Shown: positions 17,922 through 27,671, counted from the stretch's first letter. The stretch: 64,000 bases of DNA from Serpens gallinarum (GCF_014836765.1 NZ_JACSQG010000009.1:1-64000), one strand, 5' to 3'. Made by a program: numbers and translations. Notes: a model not told the origin generated them from the letters alone.

Positions 17922-18623
17922 CTATCGACTCTCCAGCGTCGCAATCCGATTGATGCCGATGATTTGGTTGCTCCAGATCATTTCGTAATGTCCGGTCTGA
18001 ATGATCGAGGTAACGGGTCGGGGCGTCATCAATGCCCAGCAAATGTTGCCGGGGGAGCGGACCGAGTTGTAGCGCAAGCCCGGGCAGCCGGTTCGTTTCA
18101 ATTCATGCCCCCATTGGCGCGAATGGCTGTAATCCTCGGGCGCGTAGATGGGGTCGGTCAGCGGCACTGCCGTGGCGTCTTTCATGCCGGTATCGTTGAA
18201 GCGGCACGTGAGCCCGCGAAAGGTAAAGCGTTCGTAGCTGAGCCCTGGCACGTTCGACCAGTAGCGCGCCTGGTGGTAGCGCACTTCGGCGATCGCGGTG
18301 CCCATGCTGTCGGCCAGGTAGAGCACGCCAAAACTGCCATCGCTAAAACGCGAGCCCTCAGGGTTCACATGGGTGAAGGGCGCCGTGGCATAGGCGCAGC
18401 CGGTAATACCGAAAGGAATCTCATCGCGGGCCACCAGCTCCAGCCGGCCGATTTCGTTCTGCAGGCGAGGATTGGTCAGGGACTGGAGCTGGAAGAGCGC
18501 CTCGAAGTCCTTTGCGTCGGCCACATCATCGAACAGGGCGATGGGGGGAAACTTGGAGTTGACCAACCGGTAGGCCCGGAGGTTCTCGCCGCTGGAAATG
18601 GCCAGGCTGCCAAGCCTTACCAC
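17922..18623 (-). CDS. RES-domain toxin of an Xre/RES toxin-antitoxin system
   Basis: The frame is open upstream through the antitoxin gene, but the RES domain begins near NLRAYRLVNSKFPP, so I place the start at the GTG at 18623, which overlaps the antitoxin stop by seven bases. Family landmarks are R16/Y18/R19, GSRFSDGSFGVLYLAD and TAIAEVRYHQ, which supply the conserved R, Y, E residues of the ADP-ribosyltransferase-like fold. RES toxins (MbcT, ParT, PP_2434) break down NAD+ or modify targets and arrest growth when freed. A length of 233 residues fits. Translational coupling to the antitoxin is expected from the overlap. Confidence 0.88.
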   Translation of the reverse strand: MVRLGSLAISSGENLRAYRLVNSKFPPIALFDDVADAKDFEALFQLQSLTNPRLQNEIGRLELVARDEIPFGITGCAYATAPFTHVNPEGSRFSDGSFGVLYLADSMGTAIAEVRYHQARYWSNVPGLSYERFTFRGLTCRFNDTGMKDATAVPLTDPIYAPEDYSHSRQWGHELKRTGCPGLRYNSVRSPGNICWALMTPRPVTSIIQTGHYEMIWSNQIIGINRIATLESR

Positions 18624-19030
18624 TGGGCGCCCCGCAGCGCGTCGATGCGCCGAAAGGTCTCGTACAGGGAGATCATGTCGCCCTGGGCCATGATGTCCAG
18701 CGGCGTGCGGCCATTGAAGAACGCGTTGTGGTTCTCCATCGCGGGGAAGCCGTAAACATTTTCGGGGTTGTCGAAAATCAGGCGAAGCGCGGCGTGGATG
18801 TTCAGCACCATGCTGATGCGTTGCAATTGATCGGCGTCCAGCGCCACGGACCAGGCCGGGTCCTGTTGCCGGGCGCGGGTGTATGTGCTGCGTGAGATGC
18901 GCAGGATGCGGCAGGCCTGTTCGGACGAAGCCTGCCACTTGTCGAGGATATTCAGCGCCGCCCGCAGACCTGCTACGCATTGCTCCCGTGAAAAGTCTCG
19001 GGCTGGAGCAGCGGTTGCCAGGGTTCCCAT
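18617..19030 (-). CDS. Xre/MbcA/ParS-family antitoxin
   Basis: The ATG at 19030 has AAAGGAG eight bases ahead; the frame extends further but without support. The 137-residue protein has an N-terminal Xre-type helix-turn-helix region (ILDKWQASSEQACRILRISR) and a C-terminal DUF2384 toxin-binding domain (HAALRLIFDNPENVYGFPAM, FNGRTPLDIMAQGDM). Antitoxins of this type bind the RES active-site cleft and repress their own operon. It overlaps the RES gene, the standard antitoxin-first order. Confidence 0.88.
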   Translation of the reverse strand: MGTLATAAPARDFSREQCVAGLRAALNILDKWQASSEQACRILRISRSTYTRARQQDPAWSVALDADQLQRISMVLNIHAALRLIFDNPENVYGFPAMENHNAFFNGRTPLDIMAQGDMISLYETFRRIDALRGAQW

Positions 19031-19047
19031 AGCAAAAGCTCCTTTGC

Positions 19048-19065
19048 TTGATTCTGTAGACTCAA
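19048..19065 (-). promoter_or_regulatory. Candidate operator of the Xre/RES operon
   Basis: An imperfect palindrome TTGATTCTGTAGACTCAA (14 of 18 positions symmetric) lies just upstream of the antitoxin ribosome site, where self-repression by the antitoxin would act. The assignment rests on position and symmetry only. Confidence 0.4.
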
Positions 19066-19220
19066 TAATAGCTGTGTTGCGTCTATAGATCAAAGTGGGT
19101 TGGAGTAAATGCACCTGTCGACAGCTGAAATCGATAACAGGTTAGGCTGTCACAGCTGTCATGAACGTCCACTGGCTAACGTTTTATAGTCCGAGCCGTT
19201 AGCGTTCAACGGAGGCACAC

Positions 19221-19613
19221 ATGAACCAGTTCACCGGGGGCTGCCTGTGCGGCAATGTTCGACTTGTGGCGTCGGGACGCCCTTACCGGGTTGGCCTTTG
19301 TCACTGCCTCGACTGCCGCAAGCACCATGGCGCGCTGTTCAACGCGTGCGCGGTATTTCCTCAGGATGCGGTGACGGTCGAGGGCGAAACGCGCGATTAC
19401 GGCGGACGGTTTTTCTGTCCCCGCTGCGGCTCGTCCGTGTTCGCCCGCACCGCAGACGAAATCGAAGTGCAACTAGGTGCTTTGGATGCCCCTGACCAAC
19501 TGACGCCCACCTACGAATGCTGGACCCTCCGCCGCGAGTCCTGGTTACCGGCGTTTCCGCTCACCAGACGTTACGAGCGTGATCGTGATGACGCGAGTAG
19601 GTTTGAGGGGTAA
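19221..19613 (+). CDS. GFA-family zinc protein (Gfa / CENP-V domain)
   Basis: The 130-residue protein shows the family zinc motifs GCLCGNVRL, GLCHCLDCRKHHGA and FFCPRCGSSVFAR, i.e. CxC, CxxC and CxxC sets. The founding member accelerates addition of formaldehyde to glutathione, but most homologues lack a proven substrate. GGAGG lies seven bases before the ATG. It is transcribed away from the toxin-antitoxin operon. Confidence 0.88.
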   Translation: MNQFTGGCLCGNVRLVASGRPYRVGLCHCLDCRKHHGALFNACAVFPQDAVTVEGETRDYGGRFFCPRCGSSVFARTADEIEVQLGALDAPDQLTPTYECWTLRRESWLPAFPLTRRYERDRDDASRFEG

Positions 19614-19642
19614 GGCGCCGGACGCAGCTTAAAAACGTTGCA

Positions 19643-19749
19643 TGGTGTTGAGCGCAGCGATACCCATTGTCGTAGTTGGCATTGATAGGTATCGGCGCAA
19701 TGCCACGAGGTAAATCGTCACCCTCTGTGCGCCTCAACCCATCCTACGG
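19643..19749. repeat. Intergenic repeat of the GTTGAGCGCAGCGATACCC type
   Basis: The left end GGTGTTGAGCGCAGCGATA matches the hairpin element after aroC (56899-56915) in 17 of 19 bases. The right end GCCTCAACCCATCCTACGG is its inverted counterpart. The middle differs. This is one of two copies in the window, both between genes. Confidence 0.55.
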
Positions 19750-19800
19750 CTGAGCGGTGTACCGGAGGGAGATGCGTTCGGGCCACGCCGGGGCGGCTGT

Positions 19801-20442
19801 TCAGCCTTTCCTTCCCAGCGTCTCAAGCATGTGCGCGGCCAGCGCCTCCTGTCCGCGCTCCCGCAGGTTTTCCGCCGCGCCGCGTGCATCCCGTGCTTCC
19901 CTGTTCTGGCTGATTTTCGACTTGCCGGTGAGGCGGGTAATTTCGATCTCGATGCCGACGATGGCGGCGAGCATCTGGTCGATGTAGTCGCGGCTGGAAT
20001 CGGACATTTTCCACGGCTTGAGAGGTTCGGCCTGGGCTTCGTGGGTGCGGGTCAGGCGCCCGACGACGCCGCGGACGAATTTCTCATCGTCGCGAATGCG
20101 CAGGCGGCCATGGGCGTGGACGACACGGTAGTTCCAGGTGGGCACCTGGCGGTGGAATTCGTGTTTGCTCGGGTACCAGTTGGGCGAGACATAGGCCTGT
20201 TCCGCACGGAAGATGACCATTACTTCGCTGCCGTCGGCGATGTCCTGCCACAGCCGGTTGGCGCGGGCGACGTGGGCGAGGAGTGTGCCCTGCGGGCCCT
20301 GCGCCGAGGCCAGCTCGAAGGGCAGGTGATTGGCATCCAGGCCCTCGGGACCGAGGACAACCAGCGCGCCGAGGGGGTAGTCCCGAATCAGTTGGTGCAG
20401 CGCTTCCGTGCGGTTTTCTGCGAAGTGGGCGGGGACGTACAT
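19801..20442 (-). CDS. PaiB-type FMN-binding protein (putative transcriptional regulator)
   Basis: The 213-residue protein matches the PaiB family: MYVPAHFAENRTEALHQLI at the start, DANHLPFELA, the split-barrel FMN-binding motifs VMVIFRAEQAYVSPNWYPSK and VPTWNYRVVHAHGRLR, and PWKMSDSSRDYIDQML. B. subtilis PaiB represses sporulation and protease genes; in Pseudomonas the role is unknown and a flavin-dependent enzyme function is equally possible. It stands alone on the minus strand. Confidence 0.85.
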   Translation of the reverse strand: MYVPAHFAENRTEALHQLIRDYPLGALVVLGPEGLDANHLPFELASAQGPQGTLLAHVARANRLWQDIADGSEVMVIFRAEQAYVSPNWYPSKHEFHRQVPTWNYRVVHAHGRLRIRDDEKFVRGVVGRLTRTHEAQAEPLKPWKMSDSSRDYIDQMLAAIVGIEIEITRLTGKSKISQNREARDARGAAENLRERGQEALAAHMLETLGRKG

Positions 20443-20515
20443 GACGGCAGGCTCGTGATGGCAGGAATGCCATCGAGTGTGCCACTGGCGGGTGACTTAC
20501 AGGAACCGGGTGCCG

Positions 20516-20559
20516 CAAAAAAGAGCGCTTCCACTGGCCTGCCATGGGCAGGCCAGTGG
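20516..20559 (-). terminator. Terminator of the chemoreceptor gene
   Basis: Perfect 13-bp arms CCACTGGCCTGCC and GGCAGGCCAGTGG (20531-20559, loop ATG) begin nine bases past the stop codon. On the minus strand they are followed after GAAGCGC by CTTTTTT. Strong rho-independent terminator. Confidence 0.8.
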
Positions 20560-20567
20560 CGCGAATT

Positions 20568-22505
20568 TTACAGTTTGAAGCGGCGAATCTGCGCTTGCAG
20601 CGTGGCGCCCAGACGCGCCAGCTCATGGCTGGCGGCAGCGGTCTGTTCGCTGGCGGTGGCGGTCTGGTCGGAAATGTCGCGCACGCGCACGACGCCGTGG
20701 CTGATTTCGTTGGCCACGCTGGCTTGCTGCTCGGCTGCGGTGGCGATCTGCTGGTTCATGGCCTGCATGTTGGACACCATCTGGGCAATGGTAGCCAACG
20801 AGGTACCGGTGTTCTGACCCAATTCTACGGTGCGATCAGTCAATTCGCGGCTGCTTTGCATGGTCTGTACGGCCGCCTGGGTACCGGCCTGCAAGCCAGC
20901 AATCAGGCTTTCGATTTCCTGGGTGGACTGTTGGGTGCGCTGGGCCAGGCCACGCACTTCGTCCGCAACCACGGCGAAACCGCGTCCGGCTTCGCCGGCG
21001 CGGGCGGCCTCGATGGCGGCGTTCAGGGCCAGCAGGTTGGTCTGTTCGGCAACGTTCTTGATCACATCCAGCACGCTGCCAATCTTCTCGCTTTCCTGCT
21101 GCAGGTGGTTCATCGCCGCCATGGAGCGACCGACCTGTTCGGCCAAAGTGTGGATTTGCGTCAGGGTTTGCTCAGCAAGCCGGTTGACTGCAAGTGCCTC
21201 TCGGTCTGCGTTGTCGGCGGCATGCGATGCCTGTTCGGCATTGCTGGCCACGTCCTGCACGGTGGCGGTCATTTCCTGCATGCCCTGGCTGGCCTGAGCG
21301 GTCTCCGCCATCTGGCGCTTGGCGCCTTCACTGGTTTGCAGGGTAACGGCGGACAGCTCTTCGGCGGCGCTGGCAATCTGATTTGTGCTGTTGCCGATGT
21401 TGCCAATCAGCTCACGCAGGCTGTCGCGCATCGCGGAGACGTGCTGTTCCAGTGCGCCGAATTCGTCGCCACGCTGGCTCACGGGGTGCATGCTGAGGTC
21501 GCCGTCGGCGATCCGGTCGGTAGTCTCCAAAGCCAGTTGCAGGGGCTGGACGATCTGGCCGGTAATGATGCGTGCCACCAATAGGCCCAGCAATATCGCG
21601 CCCAGGGCGGTAAACAGAATGGTCAGTTTGGCGAAGCGGGTCTCATCCAGGCGCTGTTCAAGCAATGCTTCGTACAAGGTGCGACCGGTGGTGAACAGGT
21701 TGTCTTTCGCGACGCGCAGGTCCTCCATGGCTTTGTCTTCGTGGGTAAAGGCGGCGGCACTGCCCTGGTAGGCAGTCTGGTAGGCGCGCAGCGCGTCACG
21801 GGCAGTAACCAGGAGAGGTTCCTGATGGTTGAAGTACGCCGAGCGGTTGTCGAGTCGAGTCAGTACGGACTGCATCGTGGCCAGACCTTGCCTCTGCAGG
21901 TCGTGGTTATCTCGCTGGAGCTCATAACGCATCAACGTTTGACGGCCCAGCAACATGTCGCTCTGCATGCTCATCAGTTCGCGGGTGAGTTCAAGGGTGA
22001 GCTCAAGCGGGAAGGGGTTGTTGTCGATGAGGTTGCGGTCCAGTTTGTCGAACGCCCCCAGCACCTGGCCGCCGGATAGGGCCTGTTGTGAGGTGTGCTG
22101 GATGCGGGATTGCAGCGCTTCGTCCAATTGTGTGAACGCTGCGCCGTACTGCTCGCCCAGTGCCAACAGGCGGTTGGCGACATCAATATGCTCGGGGACA
22201 TCGAGATGCTTGCGCATTTCCAGTTGTTCAGCCTGCAGGCGTTGCAGTTGGTTCTGCGCAGCCTTGCGATCCGTCTCCTTGATGCTCTGCCGATAGGTCT
22301 GGACGGTGAAAACCAGTTCCTGGGTGAGTCGCTCGAGAATCGCGATTTGGCCAAATTGATCGGCACTCTTGGAGAGCCTGTCCAGCGACAGCCAGGCCGT
22401 AATGGCAATCAGGGTGGTGAGGGCCAACACAAGGGCGAAGCCGATGGTCAGCTTGCCGGTGACCTTGATATGGGTGAAGAACGCAAATGCGCGACCGTCA
22501 TTCAT
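20568..22505 (-). CDS. Methyl-accepting chemotaxis protein
   Basis: The 645-residue receptor has a first membrane helix ([20 protein letters not shown], 20-39), a periplasmic helical sensor of about 250 residues resembling helical bimodular/four-helix domains, a second membrane helix ([20 protein letters not shown]), a HAMP domain and the signalling coiled coil with the conserved hairpin tip ([34 protein letters not shown]). There is no C-terminal CheR-binding pentapeptide. It would pass ligand binding to CheA/CheW. The ligand is unknown; purine neighbours are suggestive only by location. A strong terminator follows. Confidence 0.95.
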   Translation of the reverse strand: MNDGRAFAFFTHIKVTGKLTIGFALVLALTTLIAITAWLSLDRLSKSADQFGQIAILERLTQELVFTVQTYRQSIKETDRKAAQNQLQRLQAEQLEMRKHLDVPEHIDVANRLLALGEQYGAAFTQLDEALQSRIQHTSQQALSGGQVLGAFDKLDRNLIDNNPFPLELTLELTRELMSMQSDMLLGRQTLMRYELQRDNHDLQRQGLATMQSVLTRLDNRSAYFNHQEPLLVTARDALRAYQTAYQGSAAAFTHEDKAMEDLRVAKDNLFTTGRTLYEALLEQRLDETRFAKLTILFTALGAILLGLLVARIITGQIVQPLQLALETTDRIADGDLSMHPVSQRGDEFGALEQHVSAMRDSLRELIGNIGNSTNQIASAAEELSAVTLQTSEGAKRQMAETAQASQGMQEMTATVQDVASNAEQASHAADNADREALAVNRLAEQTLTQIHTLAEQVGRSMAAMNHLQQESEKIGSVLDVIKNVAEQTNLLALNAAIEAARAGEAGRGFAVVADEVRGLAQRTQQSTQEIESLIAGLQAGTQAAVQTMQSSRELTDRTVELGQNTGTSLATIAQMVSNMQAMNQQIATAAEQQASVANEISHGVVRVRDISDQTATASEQTAAASHELARLGATLQAQIRRFKL

Positions 22506-22857
22506 GTGTGCGGATGCTCGAAGCAGGTGAATAAAAGGTGCAATTCCATTGCGGTGGAGTTGTTGTTGGCTGCCGCAGCATTCCGAATGGAGATCGCTTG
22601 ATGTGAAGTAAATGATAGCATTTTGATGTCAATGTTCTTTCTTGGCTTCTGAGCAAAACCAAATAAAAACAGTTATTTAGCGCAATATCATGATTATTTA
22701 GACGATGTTTCAATCTGGACTTGGTGGTTCACATTGAGTGAGGAGCTCCCGGTTCTGTTTTGGCGAGCTTTGGGGAGGCGGGGTGCGAAGAACTACCGGA
22801 ATACAGGAGGCCGCCCCGCGATCCTCTCCAGGAGCGTAGGGCAGCATTCAGACAGCC
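22506..22857. other. Spacer between chemoreceptor and guanine deaminase genes
   Basis: No gene is supported. The part at 22600-22720 is A+T rich relative to the surroundings and should hold the chemoreceptor promoter on the minus strand; I could not fix -35/-10 or sigma-28 elements with confidence. The part next to guaD shows no clear terminator. Confidence 0.4.
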
Positions 22858-24159
22858 TCAGCTCCGATGCACGGACTGCCCGGCGGCGAAGGTTTCGCGC
22901 ACGGCGCGGTCGTCGCCCAGGATCATCAGGGCGAAGAGCTTTTCCCGCAGCGTGGTCGCTTGGCTGAGTCGCTGACGGATCAAGGGGGTGGCCTGGTAAT
23001 CGAGCACCACGAAGTCGGCGTCCTTGCCCGGTTGCAGATTGCCGATCTTGTCGTCCAGATAGAGCGCACGGGCGCCGCCGAGGGTGGCGAGGTATAGCGC
23101 CTTGAACGGATCGAGCTTCTGCCCCTGCAATTGGAGCACCTTGTAGGCCTCGTTGAGGGTCTGCAACTGCGAAAAGCTGGTGCCACCACCGACATCGGTG
23201 CCCAGACCGACGCGCACGCCGTGGCGTTCCGCCTGGTCCAGATCGAACAGGCCGCTGCCAAGGAACAGGTTTGAGGTGGGACAGAAGGCCACCGCCGAGC
23301 CGGTTTCCCCCAGGCGCTGACATTCTTCGTCGCACAAATGAACGCCGTGGGCGAATACCGCGCGCGGGCCGATCAGGCCGTGATGATCGTAGACATCCAG
23401 GTAGCCGCTGCGCTCGGGGAACAGCTCCTTGACCCAGGCGATTTCCTGCTGGTTTTCCGAAAGGTGGGTGTGCAGGTACAGGTCCGGGTATTCCTTGAGC
23501 AACTGGCCGGCGCGGTTCAATTGCTCGGGCGTGCTGGTCGGTGCGAAACGCGGGGTGACGGCGTAGTGCAGGCGGCCCTTACCGTGCCAGCGCTCGATCA
23601 GCGCCTTGCTGTCGGCATAGCCGGAGTCGGCGGTGTCGGTCAGGTACTCCGGGGCGTTGCGATCCATCAGTACCTTGCCGGCGATCATGCGCACGTTGAG
23701 CTTCTGGGCCTCCTCAAAGAAGGCATCCACCGATTGCGGGTGCACAGTGCCGAAGACCAGCGCAGTGGTGGTGCCGTTGCGCAGTAGCTCTTGAAGGAAC
23801 AACTGGGCCTGTTCACGAGCGTGCTGCGGGTCGGCGAACTTGGCCTCGTTGGGGAAGGTGTAGGTTTCCAGCCAGTCGAGCAGTTGCGCGCCGTAGGAGC
23901 CGATTACGCCCATTTGCGGGAGGTGGATGTGGGTGTCGATAAAGCCGGGCGTGATCAATGCATTGGGGAATTCACGCACTTCGACAGTGGCGGCCAGGGT
24001 GGGCAGCAGGGTGGCAGCATCGCCCAGCTGGACGATTTTGCCGTCCTCGACCACCAGCACGCCGTCCTCAAGGTATTCATAGGAAGCCTCCGTGCCAACC
24101 TCGCGCGGGTCGGCAAGGCAATGAAGCAGGGCGGCGCGAAAGGCAGTGCGTTGGGTCAT
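22858..24159 (-). CDS. guaD: Guanine deaminase
   Basis: An amidohydrolase of 433 residues that turns guanine into xanthine and ammonia. Metal and catalytic motifs are DTHIHLPQ (the HxH pair), LYLHTHLSE, FAHGVHLC and VGLGTDVGGGTSFS, the last being the guanine deaminase form. It follows xdhC on the same strand after a hairpin repeat, so it is probably the last gene of the xdhA-xdhB-xdhC-guaD purine-breakdown cluster: guanine to xanthine here, then xanthine to urate by XdhAB. Confidence 0.95.
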   Translation of the reverse strand: MTQRTAFRAALLHCLADPREVGTEASYEYLEDGVLVVEDGKIVQLGDAATLLPTLAATVEVREFPNALITPGFIDTHIHLPQMGVIGSYGAQLLDWLETYTFPNEAKFADPQHAREQAQLFLQELLRNGTTTALVFGTVHPQSVDAFFEEAQKLNVRMIAGKVLMDRNAPEYLTDTADSGYADSKALIERWHGKGRLHYAVTPRFAPTSTPEQLNRAGQLLKEYPDLYLHTHLSENQQEIAWVKELFPERSGYLDVYDHHGLIGPRAVFAHGVHLCDEECQRLGETGSAVAFCPTSNLFLGSGLFDLDQAERHGVRVGLGTDVGGGTSFSQLQTLNEAYKVLQLQGQKLDPFKALYLATLGGARALYLDDKIGNLQPGKDADFVVLDYQATPLIRQRLSQATTLREKLFALMILGDDRAVRETFAAGQSVHRS

Positions 24160-24198
24160 GGGGTTCTCAGAAGTCTATTGGTTACGTACGGGCCCCAT

Positions 24199-24274
24199 GT
24201 AGGGTGGACAACCGTTTTTAGTTGTCCACCAAAACGGCGCCTGTGGTGGATGTAAAAAACGACATCCACCCTAC
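24199..24274. repeat. Double-hairpin repeat (GTAGGGTGGACAAC family)
   Basis: The element starts GTAGGGTGGACAACCG and ends CCACCCTAC. It folds into two stem-loops: GGTGGACAAC with GTTGTCCACC, and GTGGATGT with ACATCCAC. It lies between xdhC and guaD and could modulate their relative transcript levels. Confidence 0.8.
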
Positions 24275-24289
24275 AACAGTTGTATGGGC

Positions 24290-25129
24290 TTATCCCCGGC
24301 GCGAAGCCGGTAGCAGCATAGGCACCGACTTCTCGCCGTGCTGACGTTGTTCACCGAAGCGGGCGTTGTAGGTGGCGATCACCTCGCCGGCTATGGACAC
24401 GGCGATTTCCATCGGCAGTTTACCCTTTACCTGGGCCAAACCCATGGGGCAGCGTATGCGCTGGATGACCTCGGCTGGCACGCCGCGTTCTTGCAGGCGG
24501 TGTGCGAAACGGGCGCGCTTGCTCTTCGAGCCGATCAGCCCGAACCAGGCGAAGTCGTTGCGCGTAAGGATGGCGGCGGCCAGTTGCAGATCCAAGAGGT
24601 GATTATGGGTCATGACGATGAAGTAACTGCCGGCGGGCATCTCCTGCACTTCATCGATGACGTCCTCGGTGAGTACCTTGTCCACCCCGGCGGGAATCTG
24701 CGCGGGAAATTCCTGTTCCCGCGAGTCGATCCAGCGTACCCGGCACGGCAGGCTGGCCAGCAGCGGCACCAGCGCGCGGCCGACATGCCCGGCACCGAAC
24801 ACGGCAATGTATGCCTGCGGCTGGCCCATGGGCTCGAACAGCAACACAGTGACGCCGCCGCAGCACTGGCCAAGGCTGGCGCCGAGGGTGAAGCGTTCCA
24901 GGCGCGGTTCGCGGCTGCGGCTTTCCAGCATCTCGCGGGCGATCTGCAGGGCCTTGTATTCCAGATGGCCGCCGCCGATGGTGTCGTAGCTGCGCTCGGC
25001 GGTGACCACCAATTTCGCGCCGGCATTGCGCGGTGTCGAGCCACGCTCCTCGATGAGGGTCACCAGCACGCAAGGCGTTCCCTGTTGCTGCAGCTCGGCC
25101 AGAGCCTCGATCCAGGCGGTGTTGCTCAT
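24290..25129 (-). CDS. xdhC: Xanthine dehydrogenase accessory protein XdhC
   Basis: The 279-residue protein has the XdhC start ALAELQQQGTPCVLVTLIEE, the GSTPRNAGAKLVV motif, GGGHLEYKAL, and a C-terminal Rossmann part (YIAVFGAGHVGRALVPLLA; RIRCPMGLAQVKGKLPMEIA). XdhC binds the molybdenum cofactor, helps its sulfuration and inserts it into the large subunit. It lies downstream of xdhB with a hairpin repeat between them. Confidence 0.95.
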   Translation of the reverse strand: MSNTAWIEALAELQQQGTPCVLVTLIEERGSTPRNAGAKLVVTAERSYDTIGGGHLEYKALQIAREMLESRSREPRLERFTLGASLGQCCGGVTVLLFEPMGQPQAYIAVFGAGHVGRALVPLLASLPCRVRWIDSREQEFPAQIPAGVDKVLTEDVIDEVQEMPAGSYFIVMTHNHLLDLQLAAAILTRNDFAWFGLIGSKSKRARFAHRLQERGVPAEVIQRIRCPMGLAQVKGKLPMEIAVSIAGEVIATYNARFGEQRQHGEKSVPMLLPASRRG

Positions 25130-25210
25130 GGCTGGGTTCCTAGTCGTACGGATAGCCGCCCCGTGGAAAACCGCGCAGCGTTTTCCTGCGGAGAATTCGT
25201 GTTGTAGCCA

Positions 25211-25239
25211 AGGTGGACAAGCAGAGCGTTGTCCACCCT
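25211..25239. repeat. Single-hairpin copy of the GTAGGGTGGACAAC family
   Basis: GGTGGACAA and TTGTCCACC pair across the loop GCAGAGCG, followed by CTAC. This is half of the full double-hairpin unit, located between xdhB and xdhC. Confidence 0.65.
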
Positions 25240-25268
25240 ACTCATGAGCTGCAAGCCGCATGTAACCA

Positions 25269-27671
25269 TCAGGGGGACTCCGTCATGTTGGGCTCCTCGC
25301 TTCGCTCTTGAAGCTTGGAGCTTGCCGCTCTCATCTGCTCCACGCCCCACAGCACCCGCTCCGGGGTCGCCGGCGCGTCGATGTGCGGCTGCACGCGGTA
25401 GTCGGCAAGACTCGCCACCGCGTCCTTGAGCGCACACCACACCGAAATGGCGAGCATGAACGGCGGTTCGCCGACAGCCTTGGAGTGAAACACGGTGTCT
25501 TCCGAGTTCTTGCGGTTCTCTACCAGCGTCACGCGCAGGTCCGCCGGCACATCCGTCACCGCCGGGATCTTGTAGCTCGCCGGCCCTGAGGTCAGCAGCT
25601 TGCCGGTGTCGCTCCACACCAATTCTTCCGTCGTCAGCCAGCCCATGCCCTGCACGAAACCGCCTTCCACCTGACCCATATCGATGGCCGGGTTCAGCGA
25701 CGCGCCGACGTCGTGGAGGATGTCGGCGCGCAGCAGTTTGTATTCGCCGGTCAGGGTGTCCACCAGCACTTCGGAACAGGCCGCGCCGAAGGCGTAGTAA
25801 TAAAACGGCCGGCCCTTGGCCTGGGAGCGGTCGTAGTAGATCTTCGGCGTGCGGTAGAAACCGGTGGCCGACAACGACACCTGGCCGAAATAGGCCTGTT
25901 GGATCAGATCCTCGAAAGCCAGGAACTGGTCGCGAATGCGCACCTGGCCGTTCTTGAATTCGACGTCTTCCTCGCTCACCTGCCAGTGGCGGGCAGCGAA
26001 GTCCACCAGCCGCTGCTTGATGGCCAGCGCGGCATTCTGCGCGGCCTTGCCGTTCAGATCGGCGCCGCTGCTGGCGGCGGTCGGCGAAGTGTTGGGCACC
26101 TTGTCGGTGTTGGTGGCGGTGATCTGGATCTGGCCAATGTCCACCTGGAACACCTCGGCGACCACCTGGGCGACCTTGGTGTTCAGGCCCTGACCCATCT
26201 CGGTGCCGCCGTGGTTCAGGTGAATGCTGCCGTCTTTGTAAATGTGGATCAGCGCGCCCGCCTGATTGAGAAAGCTGGCGGTGAAACTAATGCCGAACTT
26301 CACCGGCGTCAGCGCCAGGCCTTTCTTCAGCACCGGGCTTTTGGCGTTGTAGGCGCGGATCGCGGCGCGGCGCGTGGCGTACTCACTGCTGGCTTCCAGC
26401 TTGGCGGTCATCTCGGCCAGCAGGTTGTGCTCGACGGTCTGGTAGTAGTGGGTGACGTTGCGCGACTCCGTGCCGTAGTAGTTGCGCTTGCGCACCGCCA
26501 GCGGGTCCTTGCCCAGCGTGCGGGCGATGTGATCCATGATCTCCTCAATGGCGACCATGCCCTGCGGGCCACCGAAGCCTCGAAAGGCGGTGTTGGAGGC
26601 CAGGTTGGTCTTGCAGCGATGGCCGTTCACCACGGCGTCGCCCAGGTAGTAGGCGTTGTCGGCATGGAACATGGCGCGGTCGACGATGGAATTGGACAGG
26701 TCCGGCGAATAGCCGCAATTGCCGGCGAGGTCGATCTTGATGCCGTGCAGCAGGCCATCGTCGTCGAAGCCGACGTCGTATTCGACGTAGAACGGGTGGC
26801 GCTTGCCGGTGATCTGCATGTCTTCCAGGCGCGGCAGGCGCATCTTGGTCGGCCGCCCGGTCAGGTGCGCGATCACCGCGCACAGGCACGCCGGACCGGC
26901 GGCCTGGGTTTCCTTGCCGCCAAAGCCGCCACCCATGCGGCGCGTGTCGATGACGATCTTGTTCATCGACACGCCGAGCACTTCGGCGACCAGCTTTTGC
27001 ACTTCGGTGGGGTTCTGCGTGGAGCTATGGACGAGCATGCCGCCGTCTTCGCTCGGCATCACCGAGGCTGCCTGGGTTTCCAGGTAGAAGTGTTCTTGTC
27101 CGCCGATGTGCAGCGTGCCGTGCAGACGGTGCGGCGCCGTGGCCAGTGCGGCGTCGGCGTCGCCACGTTGATGGGTATGGCTGTCCAGCACGAAGTGGTG
27201 GTTGCGCAGCGCCTCGACCACGTCGAGCACCGGTTCCAGATCCTGGTACTCGACGATGGCCGCCTGCGCCGCCTGGCGGGCGTGTTCCAGGCTGTCGGCG
27301 GCCACCGCCAGCACCGGTTGGCCGATATATTCCACCAGGCCGTCGGCCAGCAGCGGATCGCCCGGGGCGATGGCGCCGATGTCCAGCTGGCCAGGTACGT
27401 CCTGGGCGGTGATGACGAGGGCCACGCCGGCAATTGCGTAGCAGGGCGTGGTGTCGATGCGCCGGATGCGCGCGTGGGCGCGCTCGCTGATGCGCGCGTA
27501 GACGTGCAGCTGGTTGGGGAACTCCAGGCGGTCATCGACATACAGCGCTTCGCCCGTCACGTGCTTGGCCGCGCTGTCGTGGGGCACGCTGCGGCCAACG
27601 CCGGTGTGCAGATCCTGCTTGAACAGGGCGGCGAGCTGTTCCTGGGTCTTGACGGTCGCGTGATCAGACAT
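25269..27671 (-). CDS. xdhB: Xanthine dehydrogenase molybdopterin-binding subunit XdhB
   Basis: The 800-residue subunit carries the molybdenum-cofactor motifs of the family: QEHFYLETQAA, MGGGFGGKET, FRGFGGPQGM, TEMGQGLNTK and, near the end, GEPPFMLAISVW with the catalytic glutamate. It oxidises hypoxanthine and xanthine to urate. Its start overlaps the xdhA stop by eight bases. The extreme C terminus (LQERSEEPNMTESP) extends slightly past the usual end. Confidence 0.96.
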   Translation of the reverse strand: MSDHATVKTQEQLAALFKQDLHTGVGRSVPHDSAAKHVTGEALYVDDRLEFPNQLHVYARISERAHARIRRIDTTPCYAIAGVALVITAQDVPGQLDIGAIAPGDPLLADGLVEYIGQPVLAVAADSLEHARQAAQAAIVEYQDLEPVLDVVEALRNHHFVLDSHTHQRGDADAALATAPHRLHGTLHIGGQEHFYLETQAASVMPSEDGGMLVHSSTQNPTEVQKLVAEVLGVSMNKIVIDTRRMGGGFGGKETQAAGPACLCAVIAHLTGRPTKMRLPRLEDMQITGKRHPFYVEYDVGFDDDGLLHGIKIDLAGNCGYSPDLSNSIVDRAMFHADNAYYLGDAVVNGHRCKTNLASNTAFRGFGGPQGMVAIEEIMDHIARTLGKDPLAVRKRNYYGTESRNVTHYYQTVEHNLLAEMTAKLEASSEYATRRAAIRAYNAKSPVLKKGLALTPVKFGISFTASFLNQAGALIHIYKDGSIHLNHGGTEMGQGLNTKVAQVVAEVFQVDIGQIQITATNTDKVPNTSPTAASSGADLNGKAAQNAALAIKQRLVDFAARHWQVSEEDVEFKNGQVRIRDQFLAFEDLIQQAYFGQVSLSATGFYRTPKIYYDRSQAKGRPFYYYAFGAACSEVLVDTLTGEYKLLRADILHDVGASLNPAIDMGQVEGGFVQGMGWLTTEELVWSDTGKLLTSGPASYKIPAVTDVPADLRVTLVENRKNSEDTVFHSKAVGEPPFMLAISVWCALKDAVASLADYRVQPHIDAPATPERVLWGVEQMRAASSKLQERSEEPNMTESP

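Noticed and set aside
17922-18980. The full 352-codon frame of the RES protein
   Set aside because: The first 119 codons overlap the antitoxin gene out of frame and have no family match; the GTG at 18623 is the natural start.
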